Source: JAMXLO01 sp963791495
Lineage (GTDB): Bacteria; Pseudomonadota; Alphaproteobacteria; Acetobacterales; Acetobacteraceae
NCBI GenBank assembly: GCA_963791495.1
Contig: CAWBST010000002.1
Span: 62,001-126,000 of the forward strand
Reading direction: 5' to 3'
Length of the DNA stretch: 64,000 nucleotides
The notes beneath the pieces are model-generated. The model searched no databases, was not told the origin of the DNA, and saw only the letters and a list, made by a program, of their open reading frames with translations. The stretch's first letter is position 1, and each line of letters opens with the position of its first letter. Both the position numbers and the translations under genes were made by a program. Shown here piece by piece: positions 46,542 through 54,594 of this stretch.

Positions 46542-47630
46542 CTACGGCATCGGTCCGGCATAATCAGACTGCGGCCGGATCAGCCTTCCACCCGCCTGCT
46601 GCTCGAGTGCATGGGCAATCCAGCCTACCACGCGTGCCACCGCGAACGCGCCGGTGAACGCGTCGCGCGGCAGGCCAAGCGCCTCCAGCAGCAGCGCGGT
46701 GTAGAACTCATGATTGGTCTGCAGTGAGCGGCTCGGCTTGCGCTTCGCCAGCACGACCAGCGCGGCCTGTTCGACCGCCTCGGCATAGCGCAGACGTCCG
46801 GCGTCGGGGCTGAGCTTCGACACGACCGCCTTCACGACATCGCAGCGCGGATCACGCACCCGGTACATCCTATGTCCGAAGCCCATCAGACGATCGCCAT
46901 GCATCACCGCCGCATCCAGCCACGCTTCGGCATTCTCCACCGGCCCGATCGCATCGAGCATGTCGAGCACCGGGCCTGGCGCACCGCCGTGCAGCGGACC
47001 CTTCAAGGCGCACAATGCCGCGGTGACCGCATCGGTGAGGCTCGCCTGTGTGGATGCCGCGACGCGCCCAGCGAATGTGGACGCGTTCAGCCCATGATCG
47101 ACGGAGCACAGCAGGTAGGTTTCCAGCGCCGCGGCTTCCTCCGGCGTCGGCGCGACGCCCTTCAGCATCCGCAGGAAATCGGCGGCATGTCCGGATTGCG
47201 GATCGGGCGCGACAGGCATCCTGCCGTCGCGGAGCCGAACCGCTGCGGCCAACCCCACGGCGACCGTTGCGGTCAGCAGCAGCGGTGCGTCATCGGCATC
47301 GTCGGGCACACTCGCCAGCAGCAGGCGCACCGCTGCCAGCGGGGAAAGCCGCGCGGCGTGCGGCAACAGATCGCGCATGTCGGCGAACGCGCGCTCCCGC
47401 GCCATGCCAAGGTCGCGACGCACCGAGGTCTCGTCGAGGGGGCGATCGACGAAGTCCCGCCACAGCAGCCCGGTCAGCCACTCGAAACTGCGGCGCCCTG
47501 CAATGTCCTGGAGGTAATGGCCCCGCAGGACCAGCACGCCCGCGTCGCCATCGACCTTGCTCAGCACCGTCTCCGCAGCGACCACATTCTCCAGGCCGTC
47601 GGCTACATTGCTTGTCTCGCCACGCGGCAT
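46542..47630 (-). CDS. citrate synthase family protein
   Basis: 362 aa from ATG 47630 with a perfect AAGGAGGAC site. Citrate-synthase pattern: V-D-H-G-L-N-A-S-T-F (first catalytic His), G-P-L-H-G-G-A, G-F-G-H-R-M-Y (second His) and N-H-E-F-Y-T-A-L-L, where many family members have Asp and this protein has Glu. Shorter than hexameric GltA. It condenses acetyl-CoA or propionyl-CoA with oxaloacetate. Divergent from an HTH-citrate synthase across 79 bp, so the pair is probably co-regulated. Confidence 0.9.
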   Translation of the reverse strand: MPRGETSNVADGLENVVAAETVLSKVDGDAGVLVLRGHYLQDIAGRRSFEWLTGLLWRDFVDRPLDETSVRRDLGMARERAFADMRDLLPHAARLSPLAAVRLLLASVPDDADDAPLLLTATVAVGLAAAVRLRDGRMPVAPDPQSGHAADFLRMLKGVAPTPEEAAALETYLLCSVDHGLNASTFAGRVAASTQASLTDAVTAALCALKGPLHGGAPGPVLDMLDAIGPVENAEAWLDAAVMHGDRLMGFGHRMYRVRDPRCDVVKAVVSKLSPDAGRLRYAEAVEQAALVVLAKRKPSRSLQTNHEFYTALLLEALGLPRDAFTGAFAVARVVGWIAHALEQQAGGRLIRPQSDYAGPMP

Positions 47631-47668
47631 GTGCGTCCTCCTTGGCTGATTGGCGCCCCGATGGCATA

Positions 47669-47700
47669 CATTGAACCAATGGTCGTCAATCTTGATCAAG
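47669..47700. promoter_or_regulatory. two perfect palindromes in the divergent citrate synthase promoter
   Basis: CATTG-AAC-CAATG at 47669-47681 and CTTGATCAAG at 47691-47700 lie in the 79-bp spacer. The second sits immediately before the HTH-citrate synthase start, well placed for autorepression by that protein. Confidence 0.5.
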
Positions 47701-47709
47701 AGAATCAAT

Positions 47710-48906
47710 ATGCCTGCTGACGACGCTGCCTCCTCCGCGCGCTGGCTCACCGCCGCGGAGGCCACCACCAGCCTCGGCGTGTCGCGCCAGACGCTCTATG
47801 CGTATGTCAGCCGTAGCCGGATCGGCGTGATCGCCGCGCCGGACGATCCGCGCCGAAGCCTGTATGACGCTGCCGATGTGCGCCGGCTCGCCGAGCGCAA
47901 TCGGAGCGGACGCAGTCGCCGTGCCGTGGCCGCTTCGACGATAAGCTGGGGTGAGCCGATCCTCGTCTCCGCCATCACGCGGATTCACGGCGGGCATCTC
48001 GAGTATCGAGGCCAGGACGCGATCGCCCTCTCCGCAACCGCGACGCTGGAGGACGTGGCAGCACTGCTGTGGCAGGTGGAATCCCTGCCGCAGCCCGCAT
48101 CGCGCCGTGTCTGGCCACGGGCGCGTGCGGTCGCGGGCGTCGCCGAACGATGCATAGCGGCGATGGCGGACCTGGCCATGGCCGGTCGGTGGACGGGCAG
48201 GGTGGAAGGCGTTCTGCCGGATGCCATGCGGATCCTGGATCGCATCGCCTGGGCGGCTGCTGGCCTGCCCAGCACGGCTGAACATCCATCCGGTCTGCCG
48301 CTGCACGATCGACTGGCGTCTGCCTGGGGCGTCGGGGCGAATGCGGCTGACTTGATCCGCCGCACCCTGGTGTTGACGGCAGATCACGAGCTGAACGCCT
48401 CGACCTATGCGACGCGGGTCGTGGCATCGACCCGAGCGCCGCTGGGCGGCTGCGTGCTGGCCGGTCTGACGGCGCTGGTCGGTCCGTTGCACGGCGGCAT
48501 GACGAACGAGGTTCGCCACTTGCTTGCTGACCCTCTCGTGGCGGTCGATCCGTCAGGTGCAATCGCCGTCAGATTGGCGCGCGGCGAGCGGATCCCCGCG
48601 TTCGGCCATCCGCTGTACCCGGATGGGGACCCTCGCGCCGCGGCGCTGCTGTCTCGCCTTCGGTTGTCGCCGCGTGCCCGCCGCCTGGTCGAGGCGATGC
48701 AGTCGATGACCGGCATCGCGCCCAACATCGACTTTGCGCTGCTGATGGTGGAGAAGCGGCTGCGCCTGCCAACCGGCGCTGCCTTCGCCATGTTCGCGGT
48801 CGGACGAACTGTCGGCTGGATCGCCCACGCTCTCGAGCAGTGGCGCGACGGCACATTGATCCGCCCCCGCGCAGTCTATCCGGAGGGAGCGGAAGAGACG
48901 GACTGA
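47710..48906 (+). CDS. citrate synthase with N-terminal helix-turn-helix domain
   Basis: 398 aa from ATG 47710. Residues 10-62 form a MerR/excisionase-like HTH (W-L-T-A-A-E-A-T-T-S-L-G-V-S-R-Q-T-L-Y-A-Y-V-S-R), ending Y-D-A-A-D-V-R-R-L. Residues 80-395 are a citrate synthase with A-D-H-E-L-N-A-S-T-Y, G-P-L-H-G-G-M, F-G-H-P-L-Y and N-I-D-F-A-L-L, so the two His and the Asp of the active site are kept. Such HTH-citrate synthase proteins are known in proteobacteria and usually sit next to a second citrate synthase. The protein may sense a tricarboxylic ligand and repress the shared promoter; this is inference. Confidence 0.88.
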   Translation: MPADDAASSARWLTAAEATTSLGVSRQTLYAYVSRSRIGVIAAPDDPRRSLYDAADVRRLAERNRSGRSRRAVAASTISWGEPILVSAITRIHGGHLEYRGQDAIALSATATLEDVAALLWQVESLPQPASRRVWPRARAVAGVAERCIAAMADLAMAGRWTGRVEGVLPDAMRILDRIAWAAAGLPSTAEHPSGLPLHDRLASAWGVGANAADLIRRTLVLTADHELNASTYATRVVASTRAPLGGCVLAGLTALVGPLHGGMTNEVRHLLADPLVAVDPSGAIAVRLARGERIPAFGHPLYPDGDPRAAALLSRLRLSPRARRLVEAMQSMTGIAPNIDFALLMVEKRLRLPTGAAFAMFAVGRTVGWIAHALEQWRDGTLIRPRAVYPEGAEETD

Positions 48907-48916
48907 CCCGGCATCT

Positions 48917-50698
48917 TCATCCATTGCCGCCGTCCGCCGCCGCCAGTTCGGTCTGTACCAGCTCGCCCGACTTGCCCTCATCGCGACGCAGCACGAGGCG
49001 CCGGTCGTGGAAGGCCGCGACGGATGGCCGGTGCGCGATCGATACCAGCGTCGTATTCGGCAGCCGCTCCTTCAGCGTTCGGTAAAGTTCCGCTTCCGCC
49101 TCAGGATCGAGGCTCGCTGTGGCCTCGTCTAGGAATAGCCAGTCCGGCTTCGCCAACAGTGCCCGTGCCAGTGCGACGCGCTGCTGCTCGCCCCCTGACA
49201 ATTGCTGTGCCCATGTCTCATCGCGATCGAGCCGAGGGACGAACTGGGCAAGCCCCGCATCCGTCAGTGCACGCGCAATGTCCTCGCGGCTGTAGGTGTC
49301 ATGTGCATGGGGATAGGTGATCACATGGCGCAGCGACCCCAGCGGTATGTAAGGCCGCTGCGGCAGGAACAAGCATCGCTCGACCGGACGCTGCACACGC
49401 CCTTCGCCGAACGGCCAGATGCCGGCAAGCGCGCGGAACAGAGTAGACTTGCCGGAGCCGGAGCGACCGGTGATGACCACAGAGTGACCGGGCTCCAGCA
49501 CAAGGTCGGCGCCGGTCAGCAGTTTCGCGCCGTCGGGCAGCTCGATGGTGGTATCGTGCATTTGCACCGATCCATCCGGCGCATCGGCCAGCGCCAGCCC
49601 TGTGCCGAATGCGGCGCGCGCCGTGACCACCGCACGATGGAACGTCGTGAGCCGCTCGACGATGGCGTGCCACTGGGCGAGATTGGGATACTGGCTGATG
49701 AACCAGGACAATGCGTCCTGCACTCTGCCGAAGGCGCCAGCGGTCTGTGTCAGCCCACCCAGCGGAATGGCGCCCGAGAAATACCGCGGCGCCGCCACGA
49801 TGAACGGAAAGATCACCGCCACCTGCTCGTAACCCGCGGTCAGCGCGTTCAGCATCTTTGTTCGCTGCATGATCGCCCACCAGTTGCCGATCACGCGATG
49901 GAAGCGGTGCCCGAGTGTGCCCTTCTCCTCGGCTTCGCCATTGTACAGCGCGATGCCTTCCATGTTCTCGCGCACGCGCACCAGGCTGTAGCGGAAATCG
50001 GCCTCAACGCGCTGTTGGCGGAACCGCAGCGACGCGAGCGGGCGGCCGACAAGGTGTGTGAGCCATGTGCCCACGATGGCATACAAGAGTGCGACCCAGA
50101 CCATGTAGCCGGGGATGCTCACGCCGAACAGCGTGATGGTGCCCGACAGCCCCCAAAGGATGCCGAGAAAGCTCACCAGCGTGATCACGTTCGCCAGCAG
50201 GCTGATGCCGAGCGTGAGGGTATTGTCGACGAAGTCGCGGATGTCCTCGGCGATGCGCTGGTCGGGGTTGTCGGTGCCGATGGCCGCTCGGTCGGTGGTG
50301 AGGCTGATGCGATAGTAGGCGCGGTCGGCCAGCCATTCATCGAGGAAGCGCACGGTCAGCCAGCGGCGCCAGCGGATTTGCAGCCATTGCGAGAGGAAGG
50401 TGTAGTAGACCGCGACCAGGATGTAGACCGCGGCTATCTCGCAGAAGCCTGGCATGAAGCCGCTCGGTGTGCGGCGATAGACGAACAGCAGCTCGAAGAA
50501 CGCGGAGAAGTCCTTGTCCTGCAGCGAATTGAAGAATTCGCGATTCCAGAAGCTGAGGATGACGGTCATGCCGACCAGCAGCAACCGGAGCCCCACGATC
50601 GAGACCAGCAGGCCCCACGCGGACCACTTCTCCTCGGACCGGTAATACGGCCGGGACAGGCGCCAGACATCGCGAAGAAACTGCCGAAGTTTCAGCAT
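48917..50698 (-). CDS. ABC transporter, fused permease/ATPase, SbmA/YddA-like
   Basis: 593 aa. The membrane half (1-330) shows the SbmA/BacA-type opening F-W-R-L-S-R-P-Y-Y-like (V-W-R-L-S-R-P-Y-Y), F-W-N-R-E-F-F-N-S-L-Q, and W-R-x-W-L-T-x-x-F-L-x-x-W-L. The ATPase half has G-R-S-G-S-G-K-S-T, L-S-G-G-E-Q-Q-R-V and L-F-L-D-E-A-T-A-S-L-D. ATG 50698 is the second possible start; the first overlaps the upstream gene. Relatives move peptides, cobalamin or long acyl-CoAs. Seven bases after the DUF1499 lipoprotein stop, so an operon. Substrate unknown. Confidence 0.9.
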   Translation of the reverse strand: MLKLRQFLRDVWRLSRPYYRSEEKWSAWGLLVSIVGLRLLLVGMTVILSFWNREFFNSLQDKDFSAFFELLFVYRRTPSGFMPGFCEIAAVYILVAVYYTFLSQWLQIRWRRWLTVRFLDEWLADRAYYRISLTTDRAAIGTDNPDQRIAEDIRDFVDNTLTLGISLLANVITLVSFLGILWGLSGTITLFGVSIPGYMVWVALLYAIVGTWLTHLVGRPLASLRFRQQRVEADFRYSLVRVRENMEGIALYNGEAEEKGTLGHRFHRVIGNWWAIMQRTKMLNALTAGYEQVAVIFPFIVAAPRYFSGAIPLGGLTQTAGAFGRVQDALSWFISQYPNLAQWHAIVERLTTFHRAVVTARAAFGTGLALADAPDGSVQMHDTTIELPDGAKLLTGADLVLEPGHSVVITGRSGSGKSTLFRALAGIWPFGEGRVQRPVERCLFLPQRPYIPLGSLRHVITYPHAHDTYSREDIARALTDAGLAQFVPRLDRDETWAQQLSGGEQQRVALARALLAKPDWLFLDEATASLDPEAEAELYRTLKERLPNTTLVSIAHRPSVAAFHDRRLVLRRDEGKSGELVQTELAAADGGNG

Positions 50699-50705
50699 GA
50701 AGCGA

Positions 50706-51188
50706 TCATCTTTCGTCAGTAGGGTTGAGCCTGGTCCGCAGATCGGCAAGCCAGCCCTGCAGGCGCTGGCGGTTCACGCCGAAATCGGAATAGCCGTACA
50801 CGCTGCGTGAATACAGCACTAGGGTGCTGCGGTTGGCTCCCGCCTCACCGACCTGAGCCGCGATCAGGTCGGGAAAATTGAACACCGTGCTGCGGGCCAC
50901 GAAATGGACCTGCCGCTCCGCCGGATACTCGGCGGCAAGAAATGTCCGCGGCCGGTCCGCTGCCATGGCCACGACTGCAGGATATAGGCGCGATGCCGGA
51001 ATGGCGAAGACAGGTGTGACGATATCAGGCGTGGGGTCGCTGCCGGCCGGTGCGGCAAGGGCGGTGTTCGGGCTGGCCGGTCGCTGAATATGGCTCATGT
51101 CCAATAGCGACAGGGTCGGCAGGCCCTCGGCTCCGGAGGCACTGCAGGCGGGCAGTAAGAACCCGACGAGCCAGGCGAGGGGCGTCAT
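50706..51188 (-). CDS. DUF1499 lipoprotein
   Basis: 160 aa from ATG 51188, chosen because it begins a lipoprotein signal (W-L-V-G-F-L-L-P-A-C, lipobox Cys near residue 15). The DUF1499 core follows: H-I-Q-R-P-x-S-P-N-T-A-L-A-A-P-A-G, V-A-R-S-x-V-F-N-F-P-D and L-Y-S-R-S-V-Y-G-Y-S-D-F-G-V-N-R. Located at the outer or inner membrane surface. It precedes the SbmA/YddA-like transporter in the same transcript and may assist it; its activity is unknown. Confidence 0.85.
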   Translation of the reverse strand: MTPLAWLVGFLLPACSASGAEGLPTLSLLDMSHIQRPASPNTALAAPAGSDPTPDIVTPVFAIPASRLYPAVVAMAADRPRTFLAAEYPAERQVHFVARSTVFNFPDLIAAQVGEAGANRSTLVLYSRSVYGYSDFGVNRQRLQGWLADLRTRLNPTDER

Positions 51189-51297
51189 CCCGACCCAATG
51201 GCGCGGATCGGTCGCAACGGCAAGTTTCCGCACGCTTACCGTCTGTTCATCGCTGTGTGGTGTGATTGTCCTGCCCAGACGATTGGCGCTCCAGCCC

Positions 51298-52302
51298 ATG
51301 GACTCCGAAGCGATCTCGCCTTCCGCGGATCACTGCACCCTGACGCATCGCGTCTTCGCCTCGTTTGGCGAGTGCCTGTTCCGCCGATCCGAAACGGATG
51401 GAGCGCCGGTCATGGTGGTGAAGCTGGGCGAGAAGGAGGCGGCGATCCCCCTGCGCTCACTGCAGCGGGAGTTCAGCATTCCGGACGACTCAGACGACGG
51501 GCGGATGCTCGGCCTGATCGCCCAGTCGCTCGATTTCATGACGGGTCTGCGGATCGGCGACCCCCTGCCGGCCGAAGTGGTGAGCGGCCAGGCAAGCTGG
51601 GAGCCAGATGAACTGCATCTGCAGATCGCCAACGCGCGGCTGCAATGGCAGTTGGTGGTGTGGCTGAACTCAGGCACCGGCGCCGATATGCCGGTCCTGG
51701 ATGCCGATTCGCTTCTTCAGGTGGCGGACGATCCCGCGCGCAAGCAGCAGGTGCAGCAGGCCTTCGCCAAGGCGGCGGAGACCCTCGGTCTGCCGTCGCG
51801 CGAGGCGGTGATCCAGCTGGTCGAGGAACTGGCGCGGGAGCTGGCCTATATCGAGGCGCTGCGTGACCGGCTGCTGCGCCGCGTTAAGGCGATGGCAGAG
51901 AAGTTGAACCGCATGGCGCAGGCTTATCGCGGCGACGGGGCGCATCTCGAGACCTTGACGCAGGTCCGTCGTCTTACCGGCACGGCATTGAAGCAGATCA
52001 GCCATCGGTTCGACGAGCTGGATGCACAGACGGGCGAGGTGATGGCGGCACTCCGCAACGCGGACAGCCAGCGAACCTTCATCCGCTCCAATCGCGACTG
52101 GCTTTACCGCGCTCAGCGCGCCTGGCAGGCGCTGCTGCAGGAGTGGGACGTCGCGGGTATCGGCTTCGATGAGGGGATACTGCTGCTGCTCGGCCGCAGC
52201 TACCAGTTCCTGGCGCCGCGCTTCATGCCGGTGACCGAATGGGCTTCGTCGACGCGGCTAGCGGCGCGCAAAGATGAGACCTCGCAACGGATGGTGTGGT
52301 GA
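51298..52302 (+). CDS. hypothetical protein with central coiled coil
   Basis: 334 aa from ATG 51298. The N-terminal 130 residues form a beta-rich domain. About residues 150-260 are strongly heptad-like (Q-V-Q-Q-A-F-A-K-A-A-E-T-L-G, E-E-L-A-R-E-L-A-Y-I-E-A-L-R-D-R-L-L-R-R-V-K). The C-terminus has conserved-looking W-L-Y-R-A-Q-R-A-W and F-L-A-P-R-F-M-P. No signal peptide or membrane segment. Divergent from the DUF1499-ABC pair and convergent with the NHL gene by one base. No family recognised. Confidence 0.7.
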   Translation: MDSEAISPSADHCTLTHRVFASFGECLFRRSETDGAPVMVVKLGEKEAAIPLRSLQREFSIPDDSDDGRMLGLIAQSLDFMTGLRIGDPLPAEVVSGQASWEPDELHLQIANARLQWQLVVWLNSGTGADMPVLDADSLLQVADDPARKQQVQQAFAKAAETLGLPSREAVIQLVEELARELAYIEALRDRLLRRVKAMAEKLNRMAQAYRGDGAHLETLTQVRRLTGTALKQISHRFDELDAQTGEVMAALRNADSQRTFIRSNRDWLYRAQRAWQALLQEWDVAGIGFDEGILLLLGRSYQFLAPRFMPVTEWASSTRLAARKDETSQRMVW

Positions 52303-53181
52303 TCACATCCGGCTCAGCTTGCTGACCGCGCGATCGAACTGCGCCAGGTAAATGTTCTCATCGGCATCCAGCCAGATGCCGTGCACGTTGAAGGCGCCTG
52401 AAGACGGCTCATCGGGGCCGAATTGCACGAGCTTCCGTCGGTCCTTCGTCCAGATGGAGACGCCGTCGGCGCCGGCAACATAGATCACGTCGCGGCCGAA
52501 TACGAGGTCGCTTGGCATGGTGAAGCCGGTCCATTCTGCGAGCACCTCGCCTGTGGTCGCAAAAATCTGGATGCGGTGGTTCTCGCGATCGCACACATAT
52601 AGCCGATCTTCGGCGTCTGCTGTGATGAAGTGGACCAACGCAAACTGGCCGGGCCCGACGCCTGGAGCGCCCCAGGAATGCTTCAGCTCGCCATCGGATG
52701 AGAAGCAGTGCACCCGGCGATTGCCGTAACCATCGGACACAAACATCTCGCCGGTAGATGCGAACGCCACGCCGGTCGGCATGTTGAACGGCTTGCCATA
52801 CAGCGTTGGAGCTGCCGCCCCGCGCATTCCAAGCGTGCGCAGCAGCGTGCCGTCGGGTTCGTGCTGCGTGACGGTGTGAAGGCCGGAATCGGCGATCCAG
52901 ACATTGCCGGCAGGGTCGATCGTCAGCCCGTGGACGAATGAGGAGAACTGACCCTCGCCCCATGAGGTGACGAACCGGCCCTCTGCATCGAACACCAGCA
53001 CCGGATGTGCAGCTCGGCACAGCACATAGACATCGCCATTCGCGGCAACCGCACCCTTCACGCTGGTGCGCGGCGGGCCTGGCTGATCGGCCTCGCCAAA
53101 GTTCCACCAGCGCGGCAGCTTCGCCCAGTCGCGCTGGAAGCGATAGCGGTAGGAGCCAGTACCGATGATGGTGTCGATCAT
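52303..53181 (-). CDS. NHL-repeat beta-propeller protein
   Basis: 292 aa from ATG 53181 with GAGGG upstream; a longer frame has no better site. Repeats of the NHL type are visible: G-D-V-Y-V-L-C-R, F-V-H-G-L-T-I-D-P-A-G-N-V-W-I-A-D, G-V-A-F-A-S-T-G-E-M-F-V-S-D-G-Y-G-N-R-R-V and R-L-Y-V-C-D-R-E-N-H-R-I-Q-I-F. The pattern resembles peptidyl-hydroxyglycine lyase-like propellers. No signal peptide, so cytoplasmic. Unknown function. Confidence 0.85.
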   Translation of the reverse strand: MIDTIIGTGSYRYRFQRDWAKLPRWWNFGEADQPGPPRTSVKGAVAANGDVYVLCRAAHPVLVFDAEGRFVTSWGEGQFSSFVHGLTIDPAGNVWIADSGLHTVTQHEPDGTLLRTLGMRGAAAPTLYGKPFNMPTGVAFASTGEMFVSDGYGNRRVHCFSSDGELKHSWGAPGVGPGQFALVHFITADAEDRLYVCDRENHRIQIFATTGEVLAEWTGFTMPSDLVFGRDVIYVAGADGVSIWTKDRRKLVQFGPDEPSSGAFNVHGIWLDADENIYLAQFDRAVSKLSRM

Positions 53182-53210
53182 TCGATGGCCCTCCAGTGCT
53201 CGCATCCGTG

Positions 53211-53242
53211 TCATTGCGAGGAGCAATGCGACGAAGCAATCT
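53211..53242. repeat. dispersed repeat, TCATTGCGAGGAGC type
   Basis: TCATTGCGAGGAGCAATGCG followed by ACGAAGCAATCT, a palindromic element of a type scattered through many proteobacterial genomes. Together with the one at 53512 it frames a decayed GIY-YIG gene. Confidence 0.6.
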
Positions 53243-53256
53243 CGGTCAAGTAAGAG

Positions 53257-53505
53257 CTACATAAGCTCGTGAAACAGAGCGCGCCATTCAGGATTCATGG
53301 TATCGATCAGTGCGGCCTTCCGACGTCGCGACCCAGCTTTGACCTGCTTTCCCGAGCGATCGCTGCATTTATATCGTTCAGCTCGTCAAAGTACACCAGC
53401 TTGTCGACTTTGTAGCAACACGTGAAACCGGGCGCCAGCTTGCTCGATGCTCTCCGACCCGCCGCAACAGATCGTTTGTCACACCAGCGTGCAGCACCGT
53501 GTGCG
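53257..53505 (-). pseudogene. GIY-YIG endonuclease family, frameshifted remnant
   Basis: Three partial frames together resemble a small GIY-YIG/UPF0213-like nuclease: G-V-T-N-D-L-L-R-R-V-x-E-H-R, then P-G-F-T-x-x-Y-x-V-D-K-L-V-Y-F-D-E-L-N-D-I-N-A-A-I-A-R-E, then K-A-G-S-R-R-R-K-A-A-L-I-D-T-M-N-P-E-W-R-A-L-F to TAG at 53257. At least two frame changes separate them, and the G-I-Y-x-Y-I-G N-terminus is replaced by repeat DNA. Non-functional. Confidence 0.7.
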
Positions 53506-53511
53506 CCCATG

Positions 53512-53540
53512 CGTCATTCCCGCGCAAGCGGGAATCCAGT
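53512..53540. repeat. dispersed repeat, TCATTCCCGCG type
   Basis: CGTCATTCCCGCG-CAAG-CGGGAATCCAG, a hairpin with arms ATTCCCG/CGGGAAT, of a widely scattered bacterial repeat type. It replaces the 5' end of the GIY-YIG remnant. Confidence 0.65.
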
Positions 53541-53632
53541 ACAGATGGAAGCTGCGCGTGACGAACTGCGCCAGTTTCATCCAGGGCGGGTCTGCCGGAC
53601 GGCCGGTGAGGAACTCGCAATGACATCGGTCG

Positions 53633-54112
53633 CTACGTTCCGAATTCGCCAGGCCGCAACAGCCGTGCCAGACGGTCCAGCACCGCATTGGCCATTCCCG
53701 GTTCGGCGCCGGTGAAGAAGCTTCGCGCCACGTCGAGATACTCGTTGATCACCACCTTGGCCGGCGGACCACCCGCCATCGCCAGCTCCGCCGTCCCCGC
53801 GCGCATCAGCGCACGCAGCACCGGATCGATGCGCGCCAGCGGCCAGTCCGCCGGCAGCGCCTCGGCCAGCATGCGGTCGATCGTGTCTTGCTGCGCCACC
53901 GCGGCACGCACGATGCGGGCGAACAGCGGCACTTCGGCGTCCGGCACGCGACCGTCCTCGAAGCCACCCGTGCCCGGCAATTCACCCAACCGATGACGCA
54001 CGAACTGATCGATCACCGTCTCGGGGTTGTCCTGTGCCTGCTCACTCTGGAACAGCGCCTGTACCGCGGCGACGCGCGAGGCGGTCCGCGGCCTGCGTGG
54101 CGAACGCCCCAT
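53633..54112 (-). CDS. nusB: transcription antitermination factor NusB
   Basis: 159-aa all-helical RNA-binding factor that joins NusE/S10 and boxA RNA in rRNA antitermination. The start S-R-V-A-A-V-Q-A-L-F-Q, the helix A-R-I-D-P-V-L-R-A-L-M-R-A-G-T-A-E-L and the end V-V-I-N-E-Y-L-D-V-A-R-S-F-F-T-G-A-E-P-G-M-A-N-A-V-L-D are diagnostic. ATG 54112 shares a base with the ribH stop (TGATG), so it is translationally coupled as the last gene of the riboflavin operon. Confidence 0.96.
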   Translation of the reverse strand: MGRSPRRPRTASRVAAVQALFQSEQAQDNPETVIDQFVRHRLGELPGTGGFEDGRVPDAEVPLFARIVRAAVAQQDTIDRMLAEALPADWPLARIDPVLRALMRAGTAELAMAGGPPAKVVINEYLDVARSFFTGAEPGMANAVLDRLARLLRPGEFGT

Positions 54113-54594
54113 CAAGCCGCGCCGAGGTGACGCGCCGCGCCGATCTGCAGCAATGCCGCCACGGCGGCCTCTGCTCCCTTGTTGACGCCATCGTCGCCGG
54201 AACGCGCCTCTGCCTGGGCCAGCGTGTCGCACGTCAGCAGTCCTGTGCCGAGTGCGAGGCCGAACTGCAACGCGACCTGCATCATCCCTTCCATCGCGGC
54301 ACGACAGAGGAACTCATAGTGATCGGTCTCGCCGCGCACGATGCAGCCGAGTGCGATGAACCCGTCGAACCGCTTCGAGCCGCGCGTGGCGATGCGGATC
54401 GCCTGCGGCAGCTCGAAGGCGCCGGCGACATCGAGCTGCTCGAATGTCGCGCCCGCCTCGCGCAGGATGCGCGTCGCGCCGTCGGTCAGTCCGTCGATCA
54501 CTGCGCGGTAATAGGGAGCGCGAACCAGCAGCAAGTGTGGCGGCGGACCTTCGATGCGTGGTGCGGACGGAAGCGGGGCATCCTCCGTGCTCAT
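54112..54594 (-). CDS. ribH: 6,7-dimethyl-8-ribityllumazine synthase
   Basis: 160 aa. Condenses 5-amino-6-ribitylaminouracil with dihydroxybutanone phosphate to form lumazine. G-A-F-E-L-P-Q-A-I (substrate loop), A-L-G-C-I-V-R-G-E-T-D-H-Y-E-F (catalytic His) and G-L-L-T-C-D-T-L-A-Q-A (phosphate side) are seen. Overlaps ribBX by 4 bp and nusB by one base. Confidence 0.97.
   Translation of the reverse strand: MSTEDAPLPSAPRIEGPPPHLLLVRAPYYRAVIDGLTDGATRILREAGATFEQLDVAGAFELPQAIRIATRGSKRFDGFIALGCIVRGETDHYEFLCRAAMEGMMQVALQFGLALGTGLLTCDTLAQAEARSGDDGVNKGAEAAVAALLQIGAARHLGAA

Noticed and set aside
49202..50722. Rightward 506-codon frame opposite the ABC transporter
   Set aside because: Antisense shadow of a motif-complete transporter.
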